From assembly GCF_000688375.1 (NCBI RefSeq), contig NZ_JIAF01000001.1:1-64000 (forward strand): 64,000 bases of DNA, read 5' to 3'. The stretch is from Prevotella sp. HUN102. GTDB lineage: Bacteria; Bacteroidota; Bacteroidia; Bacteroidales; Bacteroidaceae. The first letter of the stretch is position 1, and the number at the start of each line of letters is the position of its first letter. A model generated the notes under the pieces. The model saw nothing but the letters and a program-made list of their open reading frames with translations, did not search any database and was not told where the DNA came from. Shown here one piece after another: positions 43,044 through 52,186 of this stretch. The translations under genes were made by a program, and so were the position numbers.

Positions 43044-44315
43044 ATGTCAGAAGAAACAAAACATATAAAGATTTCGGATTACGATTATCCGCTGCCCGAT
43101 GAGCGTATCGCCAAATTTCCATTGGCCGAGCGCGACAACAGTAAGTTGCTGCTGTATAAGAGTGGCGAAGTTTCAGAGGATGTATTCCATCATCTCTCTT
43201 CCCATCTCCCACAGGGTGCATTGATGGTTTTCAACAATACGAAGGTTATTCAGGCACGAATGCACTTCCGTAAGGAAACCGGTGCATTGATAGAGATTTT
43301 CCTGATGGAACCGGCATCGCCAGCCGATTATGAACTGATGTTTCAGACCAATGGAAAATGCTCTTGGTTCTGTATGATAGGCAACCTGAAGAAGTGGAAG
43401 GAAGGAAAACTGAATCGAGATTTTGAAATCAACGGTCATAAACTAACCTTGTCTGCCTCCGTAGACCGAACCAAAGCCCCTGAAGTGGCAGGTGGTACGA
43501 ACCATTGGATTGATTTTGAATGGAACAACGGCAATGTTTCCTTTGCCGAAATTCTCGAGGCCGTGGGCGAATTGCCCATTCCTCCTTACTTGAATCGCGA
43601 AACACAGGAGAGTGACAAGACCACCTATCAGACCGTTTATTCCAAGATAAAGGGTTCTGTGGCAGCTCCTACGGCAGGCTTGCACTTTACCGACAAGGTA
43701 TTGAAATCGTTGGATGAGGCAGGTGTCGTGAGGGATGAACTCACGCTGCACGTCGGGGCAGGTACGTTCAAGCCCGTGAAGAGCGAGGAAATCGAAGACC
43801 ACAATATGCACACGGAATACATTGTGGTGCATCGCCATACGCTCGAGAATCTCCTGAAGCACGATTGTTCGGCAATCGCCGTGGGAACAACGAGCGTGCG
43901 CACGCTGGAAAGCCTCTATTATATGGGCGTGAAACTGGAAATGAACCCATCGGCACTCGAGACCGAACTGCACGTAAACCAATGGGACCCCTACGATTAT
44001 GCACACAACGACGACGGATTGGTATTGGTTGAGGGCAGGGTAGTAACCGTGGAGAAAGCCATCAGAAACCTGCTTGCCTATCTCGACAAAGACAAGTTGG
44101 AAGCCTTGCATTCAAGTACGCAGATAATCATTGCGCCGGGATTCACATATAAAATCGTGAAGATGCTCGTAACGAATTTCCATCAGCCCCAATCAACTCT
44201 TCTGCTGCTCGTCAGTGCATTCCTGAAAGGCGACTGGCACAAGGTTTATGACTACGCATTGGCTCACGGTTTCCGTTTCCTGAGCTATGGCGACAGCAGT
44301 TTGCTCATTCCATAA
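43044..44315 (+). CDS. queA: S-adenosylmethionine:tRNA ribosyltransferase-isomerase QueA
   Basis: 423 aa, longer than the ~350 aa of the E. coli enzyme. Conserved motifs: DYPLPDERIAKFPL (start), MVFNNTKVIQARM, GELPIPPYLNRE, GSVAAPTAGLHFT, LHVGAGTFKPV and NFHQPQSTLLLLVSAF near the end. QueA transfers and isomerises the ribosyl part of SAM to preQ1 in tRNA, making epoxyqueuosine. It sits 15 bp after the PAP2 gene. Confidence 0.95.
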   Translation: MSEETKHIKISDYDYPLPDERIAKFPLAERDNSKLLLYKSGEVSEDVFHHLSSHLPQGALMVFNNTKVIQARMHFRKETGALIEIFLMEPASPADYELMFQTNGKCSWFCMIGNLKKWKEGKLNRDFEINGHKLTLSASVDRTKAPEVAGGTNHWIDFEWNNGNVSFAEILEAVGELPIPPYLNRETQESDKTTYQTVYSKIKGSVAAPTAGLHFTDKVLKSLDEAGVVRDELTLHVGAGTFKPVKSEEIEDHNMHTEYIVVHRHTLENLLKHDCSAIAVGTTSVRTLESLYYMGVKLEMNPSALETELHVNQWDPYDYAHNDDGLVLVEGRVVTVEKAIRNLLAYLDKDKLEALHSSTQIIIAPGFTYKIVKMLVTNFHQPQSTLLLLVSAFLKGDWHKVYDYALAHGFRFLSYGDSSLLIP

Positions 44316-44338
44316 TTAAAAGAAGAAAGGACGACACA

Positions 44339-45526
44339 ATGAAAATAGGAGATAAAGTAAGATTCCTGAGCGATGTCGGAGGTGGAAAGATTTCCGGCTT
44401 TCAGGGAAAGAATATAGTATTGGTTGAGGATGAAGACGGTTTTGAAATCCCGACACCCATAACCGAAGTGGTGCTTGTCGGCGACGAAAATATGACCGCT
44501 GCCAAAATCAAGACACTTGAAAAGGAAGCGAAGACAGCCGAAGAGGACGGGGCAAAGTCCATCAAGGCGCGTTTGTCGGGCGATTCCGAAATGGAAGACG
44601 ACGACTGGACGAATGTGGAAGAACCTGATTACGACCCTTCCGACAATTTCGTTGCGCCGGTAAAGGAGCGCGAGGGTGGCGACAAGCTCGTTGCCTATTT
44701 GGCTTTCGTTCCTAAATCGTTGAAGGAAATCGGCAACACAGCCTTTGCTTCCTATATGGTCAATGATTCAAACTATTATGTGCATTACGTCTATATGGTC
44801 AAGGACGGCGAACAATGGTCGTTGAAGTCTGTCGGAGAGATTGAACCCAACACAAAACTCTACATCGAAGAGTTTTCATACGGCGACCTGAACAGCTTGC
44901 AGGATGCCAGCATACAGCTCGTTGCCTACAAGTACGACAAGAGTTTTGAACTCAAACCTGCATTGAGCGTAAACATCCGTCTCGATGCAACGAAATTCTA
45001 TAAGCTGAACACTTTCAGGGAAAACGACTTCTTTGAAACGCCGGCTTTGCTTTATCCTGTCAGCGAAAAGGATAAAGTAGCGGAGCAGAAGGTGGAAACG
45101 AAACTGGACCTGCCCAAGAAGTTGCAGGGAAGCACCACCGAATCCATCGACGTTTCCGTTTCCCCGGCTCGTAAACCGTTGGTGCGCAGATACGCCGACA
45201 ATCAGAGCAAGAGCCATCGCACAAAACAGGTGCTGAAGAACGACAAGATTATCGTAGACCTTCATATCGACGAATTACTGGAGTCTACTGCCGGTATGTC
45301 GGCTGGAGACATTCTGGAATATCAGATTAATGCCTTCAGAAACGTATTGGAGCAATATAAGAATAAAAGTGGACAGAAGATTGTCTTCATCCACGGCAAG
45401 GGCGAGGGAGTTCTCCGCCACGCACTGATTCACGAATTGAATTATAAATATAAGAAGTATCAATATCAGGACGCATCTTTCCAAGAATACGGATACGGTG
45501 CAACCCAAGTAACGATCATCGCCTAA
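44339..45526 (+). CDS. DUF2027-Smr domain protein
   Basis: 395 aa. The N-terminal DUF2027 part begins MKIGDKVRFLSDVGGGKISG and includes VLVEDEDGFEIPTP. The central region is beta-rich. The last ~85 residues are a Smr domain: IVDLHIDELLES (DLH, about 304), then IVFIHGKGEGVLRHAL (HGKG, about 356). Smr domains, as in MutS2, can nick or bind DNA or RNA; MutS2 itself is not present. This domain combination is conserved in Bacteroidetes without a settled role. Confidence 0.88.
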   Translation: MKIGDKVRFLSDVGGGKISGFQGKNIVLVEDEDGFEIPTPITEVVLVGDENMTAAKIKTLEKEAKTAEEDGAKSIKARLSGDSEMEDDDWTNVEEPDYDPSDNFVAPVKEREGGDKLVAYLAFVPKSLKEIGNTAFASYMVNDSNYYVHYVYMVKDGEQWSLKSVGEIEPNTKLYIEEFSYGDLNSLQDASIQLVAYKYDKSFELKPALSVNIRLDATKFYKLNTFRENDFFETPALLYPVSEKDKVAEQKVETKLDLPKKLQGSTTESIDVSVSPARKPLVRRYADNQSKSHRTKQVLKNDKIIVDLHIDELLESTAGMSAGDILEYQINAFRNVLEQYKNKSGQKIVFIHGKGEGVLRHALIHELNYKYKKYQYQDASFQEYGYGATQVTIIA

Positions 45527-45539
45527 AAAAGAACTTGTT

Positions 45540-47504
45540 ATGAAGTATGGTTTTATCAAGGTGGCATCAGCCGTACCCGATGTGCGTGTTGCCGACACGA
45601 AATTCAATCTCGAAGCTATTGAGAAGCAGATTGCGATAGCTGAAGGCTTGGGCGTGGAGATTATCTCTTTCCCTGAATTGTCTCTTACCGGCTATTCCTG
45701 TCAGGATCTGTTCCGTCAGCAGCTCTTGCTCGACGATGCCGAACACGCCGTGTTGATGCTCCTTGCCTTCACACGCCAGTTGGACATCATTACCATTGTG
45801 GGTGCTCCGGTGTGTGTGGGTTCGCTGCTGCTCAACTGTGCCATCGTCATTCAGCAGGGCAAAATCCTCGGTATGGTTCCCAAAACTTACTTGCCCAACT
45901 ATGGCGAGTTCTATGAAAAGCGATGGTTTGCATCGGCACAGGACCTGCATCCTACGCAGATTCATTTCGCAGGGCAGAAACTCCGCATCACCCCCGAAAT
46001 GCAGTTGTTCCGTACAGCTTCCGGCGTTAAGTTTGCCGTGGAGGTCTGCGAGGACGTCTGGGCACCCATTCCTCCGAGCAATTTCCTTTCTCTGGCAGGT
46101 GCAGAGGTTATCTTCAACCTTTCGGCAACAGACGAACTGATAGGAAAGCACAACTATCTGAAATCGCTTTTGGCGCAACAGAGCGCACGCACGCTCACAG
46201 GCTACGTGTATAGCAGTTGTGGTTTCGGCGAGAGCACACAGGATGTGGTTTATGGTGGCAATGCACTGATTTACGAAAACGGCTCGCTCCTTTCCGAAGC
46301 CAAGCGTTTCAGTATGGAGGCACAGATGATAGTGTCTGAAATCGATGTGGAGAAACTTCGCGAAGAGCGCAGGGCAAACACCACTTTCGTCAATGCGCAG
46401 CGCACGTTGGGCATTGAAACATTGGGATTGCACGGCACGATAGCCATCAGCGATTTCGTTAAGTGTTCCCCTCTGAACAATCCCGAGAGAGAATTTACGC
46501 TCACACGCACGGTAAATCCATATCCTTTCATTCCTTCAGACGGTGAAATGAAAGACTCTTGCGACGAGATTTTCAATATTCAGATAAATGGCTTGATAAA
46601 ACGCTTGCAGCACATAAAGTGCAAGACCGTGGTATTGGGTATCAGCGGCGGTCTGGATTCCACCCTTGCCTTGCTCGTCTGCGTGATGGCGTTCGACCGA
46701 CTGGGCTACGACCGTAAGGGCATTCTCGGCGTTACGATGCCCGGCTTCGGCACAACCGACCGAACCTATACCAATGCCATCAGGATGATGGCCGAGTTTG
46801 GCATCAGTATGAAGGAAATCAGCATTGCCCCCTCCGTAACGCAGCACTTGAAGGATATTGAACACAGTGCCGATCTTCGGGATGCAACCTATGAGAATGC
46901 GCAGGCCCGCGAGCGCACACAGATTCTGATGGACTTGAGCAACAAGTACAATGGAATAGTTGTGGGCACTGGCGACTTGAGCGAGCTTGCACTCGGATGG
47001 TGTACCTACAATGGCGACCACATGAGTATGTATGCCGTGAATGCAAGCATTCCCAAGACACTGATAAAGCACCTTGTCCGCTATTATGCCGAACAGAGCG
47101 AAAACGAAACCATCGCCCGTTGCCTGCTTGACGTGGTGGACACGCCGATTTCGCCCGAACTGATTCCGACCGACGAAAATGGCGAGACAACGCAGAAGAC
47201 CGAAGACCTCGTTGGACCTTATGATCTCCACGACTTCTTCCTCTATTATTTCCTCCGTTACGGCTTCCGGCCGTCAAAGATATTCTATCTTGCCAAGACG
47301 GCTTTTGAAGGCAAGTTCGATGAGGAAACCATCAAACGTTGGCTTCGCACCTTCGTCTGGCGTTTCTTCTCGCAGCAATTCAAGCGTTCTTGTCTGCCGG
47401 ACGGTCCGAAGGTGGGCACGGTAAGCCTTTCGCCTCGTGGCGACTGGCGTATGCCGTCGGATGCAATGGCTTCCGACTGGATAGCTGACGTAGAGAATTT
47501 ATAA
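45540..47504 (+). CDS. nadE: Glutamine-dependent NAD+ synthetase
   Basis: 654 aa. The N-terminal nitrilase-type glutaminase domain has catalytic E (SFPELSLTGYSCQD, about 45), K (VPKTYLPNYGEFYEKR) and C (VEVCEDVWAP, about 174). The C-terminal synthetase has the ATP P-loop LGISGGLDSTLALLV (about 366-380), GTGDLSELALGWCTY and PPxxEL-like regions. It converts deamido-NAD to NAD with ammonia from glutamine. Two-domain form usual for Bacteroidetes. Confidence 0.96.
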   Translation: MKYGFIKVASAVPDVRVADTKFNLEAIEKQIAIAEGLGVEIISFPELSLTGYSCQDLFRQQLLLDDAEHAVLMLLAFTRQLDIITIVGAPVCVGSLLLNCAIVIQQGKILGMVPKTYLPNYGEFYEKRWFASAQDLHPTQIHFAGQKLRITPEMQLFRTASGVKFAVEVCEDVWAPIPPSNFLSLAGAEVIFNLSATDELIGKHNYLKSLLAQQSARTLTGYVYSSCGFGESTQDVVYGGNALIYENGSLLSEAKRFSMEAQMIVSEIDVEKLREERRANTTFVNAQRTLGIETLGLHGTIAISDFVKCSPLNNPEREFTLTRTVNPYPFIPSDGEMKDSCDEIFNIQINGLIKRLQHIKCKTVVLGISGGLDSTLALLVCVMAFDRLGYDRKGILGVTMPGFGTTDRTYTNAIRMMAEFGISMKEISIAPSVTQHLKDIEHSADLRDATYENAQARERTQILMDLSNKYNGIVVGTGDLSELALGWCTYNGDHMSMYAVNASIPKTLIKHLVRYYAEQSENETIARCLLDVVDTPISPELIPTDENGETTQKTEDLVGPYDLHDFFLYYFLRYGFRPSKIFYLAKTAFEGKFDEETIKRWLRTFVWRFFSQQFKRSCLPDGPKVGTVSLSPRGDWRMPSDAMASDWIADVENL

Positions 47505-47756
47505 ATCAGGGAACGAGAGGACAAGATTACAAGGAGACAAGAGGACGAGTGAACAAGGGGACAAGCGGGCAAGTATATTGCTTGTATGGGTAGAAACACT
47601 TCGTGTATGCTGAAAGACAATGAAAACGTAATGCTGAAATCGTATGATTATGGACAATCTTCCTTGTCCTCTCGTCCCCTTGTCTTTTTGTCCCCTCTTG
47701 TCCCCTTGTTCCCTCGTCTACTCGTTCCCTTGTCCACTTCCTCTCTTCCCAATCCT
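47505..47756. repeat. Mirrored 8-bp repeats between nadE and the next gene
   Basis: Direct units at about 47508-47575 (GGACAAGATTACAAGGAGAC) and inverted units at 47660-47745 (TCTCGTCCCCTTGTCTTTTT) end 11 bp before the start at 47757. A run of spurious codons through the inverted part explains the longer ORF reading from 47586. Confidence 0.65.
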
Positions 47757-48278
47757 ATGAAGCGATACGCTCTCATATTGTTTTTATTGGTAATTGTTGT
47801 TTTCGGCTATGCCCAGAACAACAATTATCCGAATATCCCCGTGGTGGATATTCTCCGCTATCAGGTGCAGAAGAGCAGGAAAGGCGTCCGCACAGCACCT
47901 TTCAAGCGTTATGGTCTGCGCAGAATCAGGGCTTCCAAATTCTTGGCAGACAATGATTCCCGACATATTTGGGGATGGCATTTGCAGGCTGACGAAACCT
48001 TTGATGCCGATAGAGAGGAACTCTATAAGCTCTTCAAGCGTGCCGACCTTTCCAGTATGGGTATTATTGATGTTCAGGATGGTGGGGTAGAGGTTGTGTT
48101 TTGGGATAAGCAATACTATCGCCGATTCTCTCAGGAACTCAAAAAGATAGGTTTTGTGTGTTCAGACAGCAGGCGTGCCACCAATATCCTCGAATTTCGC
48201 AAACCCGAATCAAGTATTCTCGTAGATTTTACCATTTGGCCTAATATATATATAATGTATGTATATAGCGCAAAATAG
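47757..48278 (+). CDS. Small secreted protein of unknown function
   Basis: 173 aa from MKRYALILFLLVIVVFGYAQ, a clear signal peptide (cleavage after about 19). The mature part is mixed charged with no motif I recognise; HIWGWHLQADETFDADREEL and IIDVQDGGVEVVFWDKQYYRRF are the best-conserved looking segments. An in-frame ATG at 47586 is rejected because the 57 extra codons come from the 8-bp repeats. Direct 8-bp repeats follow the stop. Confidence 0.65.
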   Translation: MKRYALILFLLVIVVFGYAQNNNYPNIPVVDILRYQVQKSRKGVRTAPFKRYGLRRIRASKFLADNDSRHIWGWHLQADETFDADREELYKLFKRADLSSMGIIDVQDGGVEVVFWDKQYYRRFSQELKKIGFVCSDSRRATNILEFRKPESSILVDFTIWPNIYIMYVYSAK

Positions 48279-48651
48279 GGAGGATTGCAAGGAAACAAGG
48301 GGACGAGTGAACAAGGAGACAAGTTTATGAGGGTACAAGTGAACAAGTTTACGAGTGAATAAGTTTACGAGTGAACAAGTAGATATTTTTGTGTTCTTAA
48401 TGTATTGATAATAAGTTCATTATCAGTATATCTTTAATAATCCAGATTTGTTCTTATTGTCGTTCTTCGTAAAAACGCCCTAAAACAACCTTTATTTTCC
48501 ACTTTTTTCAAGCTCTTCTTCGCTTATTCACTTTCCATTCTTGCGAAGATGGCAAAACGTTCTTCGTAAGATTGCTTTGCAAACTTCGTTGATTTGTAAA
48601 ACAAACATCATTTTATCGGCTCGCAACCCTTCTTTTCTTCTCATTCCAATC
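48279..48651. repeat. Direct 8-bp repeats then gene-free DNA
   Basis: 48283-48385 has direct RAGKNNAC units (GTGAACAAGTTTACGAGTGA). This is the last block of the series. 48386-48650 is A/T-rich with TTCTTCG/CGAAGAA-like short repeats and no recognisable gene. Confidence 0.5.
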
Positions 48652-48951
48652 CTATTTTGAGATTTTCCGAGTGTGTATTTTTAGTAAATTGATTTTACAA
48701 TGATTCGATTTAGGCTTTTTGCCTTCAGATATTCTTTTGTAAAGCAATATACGTCTTTTTCCAGTTATATCTATTGAAACTATCGCATTTGATATGTCTG
48801 TTATTTGCTTGTTGGGAGTTGATGGATTATTTCTTTTATAAAAAAGTGCATAAGTCCTACTTAATTCTATCCTATCAGTTCCTTCTTTTACTATAGAATC
48901 TATAGAGACACCTTGTTTGATAAGCGAAATTGAAAACTTAGTATTTGGCAT
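48652..48951 (-). CDS. Small hypothetical protein
   Basis: 99 aa, basic (C-terminus KINLLKIHTRKISK). No signal peptide, no membrane helix and no motif that I know. It contains IVSIDITGKRRILLYKRISEGKKPK, which looks like a small beta-hairpin fold. The gene has no close neighbour; 20 bp upstream there is no clear ribosome-binding site or promoter. It might be a remnant of the island boundary. Coding status uncertain. Confidence 0.35.
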   Translation of the reverse strand: MPNTKFSISLIKQGVSIDSIVKEGTDRIELSRTYALFYKRNNPSTPNKQITDISNAIVSIDITGKRRILLYKRISEGKKPKSNHCKINLLKIHTRKISK

Positions 48952-49118
48952 ATTATGTTTTTATATTTTATGGTTTTGCAGCCATTTGCATTTAATCCTC
49001 GTGGATTTTGTACATCTTGGCTGTAATGTTTGGATAATTATCTTGTTCGTCGTCCGTCCATTACTCGCATTGCTTTATGAAGGTTTCCAAAGCATTGACA
49101 GCTTTGTCTGGTGAGCAA

Positions 49119-49235
49119 GGCTTTGCTGATGACGATTGCAAACGTATGAGTTTACTATCGTAAAACTCTTGGTGGGTTTCCCGACAAGCTATATTTGCTT
49201 TATTTTACTTTGGGGGATATTCCCTTTTGTTCCGT
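49119..49235 (-). pseudogene. Dead copy of the XRE regulator
   Basis: The minus strand reads KQI-stop-LVGKPTKSFTIVNSY then VCNRHQQSLA, which matches KQTWLAEKLGKSFTIVNSYV and CNRRQPSLE of the intact gene at 61962-62171. The DNA at 49125-49170 is nearly identical. A TGG-to-TAG change stops the frame at the tryptophan, and the ends are lost. It sits on the opposite side of the accessory island from the intact gene. Other parts of 48952-49375 have no gene. Confidence 0.75.
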
Positions 49236-49375
49236 GAATCGGCCTTCCATAAGAATTGTTTATTACTGTTTGTAAATATACGAATTTTTCTTGTATAAAG
49301 AACGGAAAGGGGGCTTTTTCATCATTTATCCTTGGTGGGGCGTTGGGAATTGCTGATGGGTTATTGAGCTGATGA

Positions 49376-49891
49376 TTACGAGCCTCTGTATTGATGGTAT
49401 ATGTCCCATAAGGCATCCGAGAATCCCCATCCACAGTCCGTTGCATTGAGCATTCGCTCTATTCGTTCATAGTATTTTACAAGCAGGCCGTGAAGGAAGA
49501 TAAACTCCATAGCCTTGGCAAAATTCCTTTCCAAGGTAATGTAATATTGTTCCCACATATCGCCGAAGGTCATTGTATATTCGCATCCCTGTTCTATGTA
49601 ATAGAGCATTAGGTCGGCAACGCACTCGGGTGCCGGCTTCAGTTTCCTGAAGTCAGAGATAGCTTTCCAGCAGGTGGCGAACGACGGATTCTCCGAAAAA
49701 CCACGGGTGGGGAAGAACTCGTTTCGTATTATCTTCTTATATTTCTCCACTTCAGCGTGGCTGTCGGGCGTGAGATAAAACTCCAGATAAGTCTTTGCCT
49801 CTCTGCTTGCATCGTAGAGGCTCATTACCAAGTTTATCACATTCTCCTTTGGCAGGGTCTCCAATTTCTTTCTCAACTTTGCTTTCGACAT
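49376..49891 (-). CDS. DUF6155-type protein
   Basis: 171 aa, helical, soluble. It begins MSKAKLRKKLETLPKENVIN, followed by ASREAKTYLEFYLTPDS. These and the ADLMLYYIEQGCEYTMTFGD segment fit DUF6155, a family of small helical proteins in Bacteroidetes. No catalytic residues can be recognised. It is the left member of a pair with the DUF6078 gene; the two read in the same direction but with 253 bp between them. Confidence 0.65.
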   Translation of the reverse strand: MSKAKLRKKLETLPKENVINLVMSLYDASREAKTYLEFYLTPDSHAEVEKYKKIIRNEFFPTRGFSENPSFATCWKAISDFRKLKPAPECVADLMLYYIEQGCEYTMTFGDMWEQYYITLERNFAKAMEFIFLHGLLVKYYERIERMLNATDCGWGFSDALWDIYHQYRGS

Positions 49892-50005
49892 AATTATATG
49901 TATTTATTCCTTCTTCAAATATACGATGAATATTTCATAGCCCTTGTAGGCATACCATCTCGAAACCTCTTGTTGTGCCGTCATCGGCTGCCGATACGGA
50001 TAATA

Positions 50006-50067
50006 TTATACACGTTTGTATAATAGGTTGTACAAGTTTGTATAAGTGATTGTACAAACGTGTATAA
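50006..50067. promoter_or_regulatory. 15-bp inverted repeat with iterated TGTACAA/TTTGTATAA units
   Basis: TTATACACGTTTGTA (50006-50020) and its exact complement TACAAACGTGTATAA (50053-50067) flank a 32-nt centre that repeats the theme (TTGTACAAGTTTGTATAAG). It lies 115 bp upstream of the DUF6155 start and 78 bp past the DUF6078 stop. There is no T-run in either direction right after the stem. It could be a terminator, an operator or a small mobile relic. Confidence 0.5.
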
Positions 50068-50144
50068 GACAATCCTTATTCTGTACCGACTGAGGCAGTT
50101 GTTGGGGAAGGGGAGAAGAGGTCTTAGGCAGCGAGGGGAGAGGA

Positions 50145-50603
50145 TTATTTGTATCGCTTTATCCGCATCAGCGAGGGATAGCATTCTTCATATCGGTCGA
50201 ACTCGATGGCTGTTCCGTCGTAGCCCAGTTCGGCAAACACTTGCCGGACGGCTTGCTGCTCCTCTTCGGTAATGGCGCGGAGCTGCTCCTTGACATGGTA
50301 GAAGGTGGAAGAGCCGAAGCAGGCCTTCACTCCGTGTTTGGCAGCGCGCAAGTCTGCGGCCCGCACGTTGTCGAATATGTGCGAGATACCCCATGCGTAA
50401 CGCTCGCGTCGGTCGGGGATGAAGAGCGGGCAGGGCTGCCTGCCCGTGATTATTGCAGGATTGACAACCATATAGGTAGGGTTGTGGTTCTTGCCTAGCA
50501 TCCCATAAGCAGTATAACGCAAACATTGGCTTGCCTTTTCGCAATTCGCTCCGGCGCAATGGGCGAAATCGCTGTCAAGTTGGTTGTATTCTTCCTGTGT
50601 CAT
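50145..50603 (-). CDS. DUF6078-type protein
   Basis: 152 aa. It has an N-terminal cysteine cluster (FAHCAGANCEKASQCLRY: Cys at about 16, 20 and 26) and a further CPLF, which suggests a metal or cluster site; then DRRERYAWGISHIFDNV and FGSSTFYHVKEQLR. The pattern agrees with DUF6078, found in Bacteroidetes. Function unknown. Confidence 0.65.
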   Translation of the reverse strand: MTQEEYNQLDSDFAHCAGANCEKASQCLRYTAYGMLGKNHNPTYMVVNPAIITGRQPCPLFIPDRRERYAWGISHIFDNVRAADLRAAKHGVKACFGSSTFYHVKEQLRAITEEEQQAVRQVFAELGYDGTAIEFDRYEECYPSLMRIKRYK

Positions 50604-50635
50604 AAGGCTTTGTTAGGTTACATTTTCTTATTACT

Positions 50636-50666
50636 GCAAAGATAATGATTTCTGATGAATAAACAA
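50636..50666 (-). promoter_or_regulatory. Promoter of the DUF6078 gene
   Basis: On the minus strand TTG at 50666-50664, a 19-bp spacer and TATCTTTGC at 50644-50636, about 33 bp before the start. From 50667 to 51006 the DNA is A/T-rich and holds no gene that I can see. Confidence 0.65.
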
Positions 50667-51006
50667 TTTCATTTTCTTGGCAAATTTTACTTTCAGCTTA
50701 CATCCTGTACTGTACTATAAAGGTATATAATAAACCAATCGCAGCAATCCGGTTGAGACTGCTGCAATGTTGTTATTTCCTTAAATATGACTTGCTGAAA
50801 ATTATGAGGTATTCAAAATTTGATATTGTTATCTATCAGTTTTATTATAGCAATAACAGAAAACCGACCTATACTTTGTTCTAAAATAATCTAATACTCC
50901 TTTGTATTAATCTTATTTGTAAGAACAGATGTTAGTGTTGTATAGAATTAATACCTTTTTCAAATATAAACTATTGTTTTAAATGTAAGGCTTTCTATTA
51001 GTTATT

Positions 51007-51984
51007 TCAGACTTCTTGATATTTGTACTTAATTAAAGTTGCTAAATACTTTGATGTATCAATCAAAAGTCCAATCGCTTCTTCATCTATGCTATCGGGT
51101 GTAAAATGCATTATTTCATTTCTTATTTTTCTGATAGCTTCTAATCTTTCTGTAAGAATCTTTTTGTCAGTATATATTTTCAGCTTATCCCAAAAACCAG
51201 GCGTTTCTATGATACGTTGGTAATGCCCAAATGATAAATCGTCAATCGAATTAATTTCTTTTTCAGCATTATCACAAATTTTCTTTATGTCTTCTAATAA
51301 AAATTCTCCATTAAAAAGAACTCTGATAGATTTCTCTATTTCTTCTAATAAAAGAAAAGGCATTGTGTTTAATAAGAATTCTGAAGCTATATCTGCAGTT
51401 GTAATAATACCTTGCAACGATTTATCCTTACCGATAACAACGGCAAAGTCATGTTCATAAATGACTTTCATGGCATCAAGCAAAGGAGTATCAGGCTCAA
51501 TCACTTGAATTTCTTTTTTTATATAATCCTTAACATTATCACTTTGCACTCCATTAAACCTTGCTTCGCAAATTGTTTCCCAAGATATATATCCAATAAT
51601 ACCTCTTTCTCTATTATTTGTAACAGGTAGTTGAGAGAACTTATTCATCTGCATTATTGTAATAGCCTTTCTTAAGGAATCATCATTATTTACATATTTG
51701 GGAATCTTATTAGCTGCTTCAAGTATTTGAACTCTTTTAATTGGATCTTTAGGTATCTTAGTTTTAGCAATCTCCTTATGTCTAATTTCTATGGGACTAT
51801 CAATCCATACATCTGTATAATTTGGTGAAACCTCTAATTGATTTTCCTCTAAAAAATTATCAATATACGCACAATTACGGGAGGTTCGTTTATAACAATT
51901 TAAACCATTCAAAAGTTCACGTGGAGTAATGGTTTGTGGCTTCTTGTCTTTTTTTATTTGTTCTATTTTCTGTTTAAAATCCAT
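51007..51984 (-). CDS. CBS-domain protein with C-terminal helical domain
   Basis: 325 aa from MDFKQKIEQIKKDKK (the ORF is open to 52014 but that extension overlaps a hairpin and looks untranslated). A CBS pair covers about residues 88-210: SLRKAITIMQMNKFSQLPVTN, then TPLLDAMKVIYEHDFAVVIGK and GIITTADIA. CBS pairs bind adenine nucleotides. The last ~110 residues are helical and charged (KILTERLEAIRKIRNEIMHF), with an RxxxxH-like motif (RNEIMH) as in HEPN domains. It is the last gene of the restriction-like run, separated from it by a hairpin. A regulator or a nucleotide-controlled effector is possible. Confidence 0.7.
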   Translation of the reverse strand: MDFKQKIEQIKKDKKPQTITPRELLNGLNCYKRTSRNCAYIDNFLEENQLEVSPNYTDVWIDSPIEIRHKEIAKTKIPKDPIKRVQILEAANKIPKYVNNDDSLRKAITIMQMNKFSQLPVTNNRERGIIGYISWETICEARFNGVQSDNVKDYIKKEIQVIEPDTPLLDAMKVIYEHDFAVVIGKDKSLQGIITTADIASEFLLNTMPFLLLEEIEKSIRVLFNGEFLLEDIKKICDNAEKEINSIDDLSFGHYQRIIETPGFWDKLKIYTDKKILTERLEAIRKIRNEIMHFTPDSIDEEAIGLLIDTSKYLATLIKYKYQEV

Positions 51985-52006
51985 AATAAATATTGTTTTA
52001 AAATAT

Positions 52007-52042
52007 AAGTTCACATTTCACCATAATGTGAAATGTGAACTT
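52007..52042. terminator. Hairpin upstream of the CBS gene
   Basis: AAGTTCACATTTCAC and GTGAAATGTGAACTT are exact complements around a 6-nt loop. In minus-strand direction the stem comes 145 bp after the 296-aa gene and is followed by TATATTTT, so a terminator or attenuator is likely. The other bases of 52043-52186 hold nothing recognisable. Confidence 0.6.
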
Positions 52043-52186
52043 CATATATAATTTACTTCACCTCCTCGAATATATCCTATGCTGATTATCAATAACTTAC
52101 ATTTGCATGGTACAAAAATGCTTCCTCTATTTGAGTAGTATTGATTAGAAAACATTTTGAATGTTATCACTTTTTCTAATTTCATT

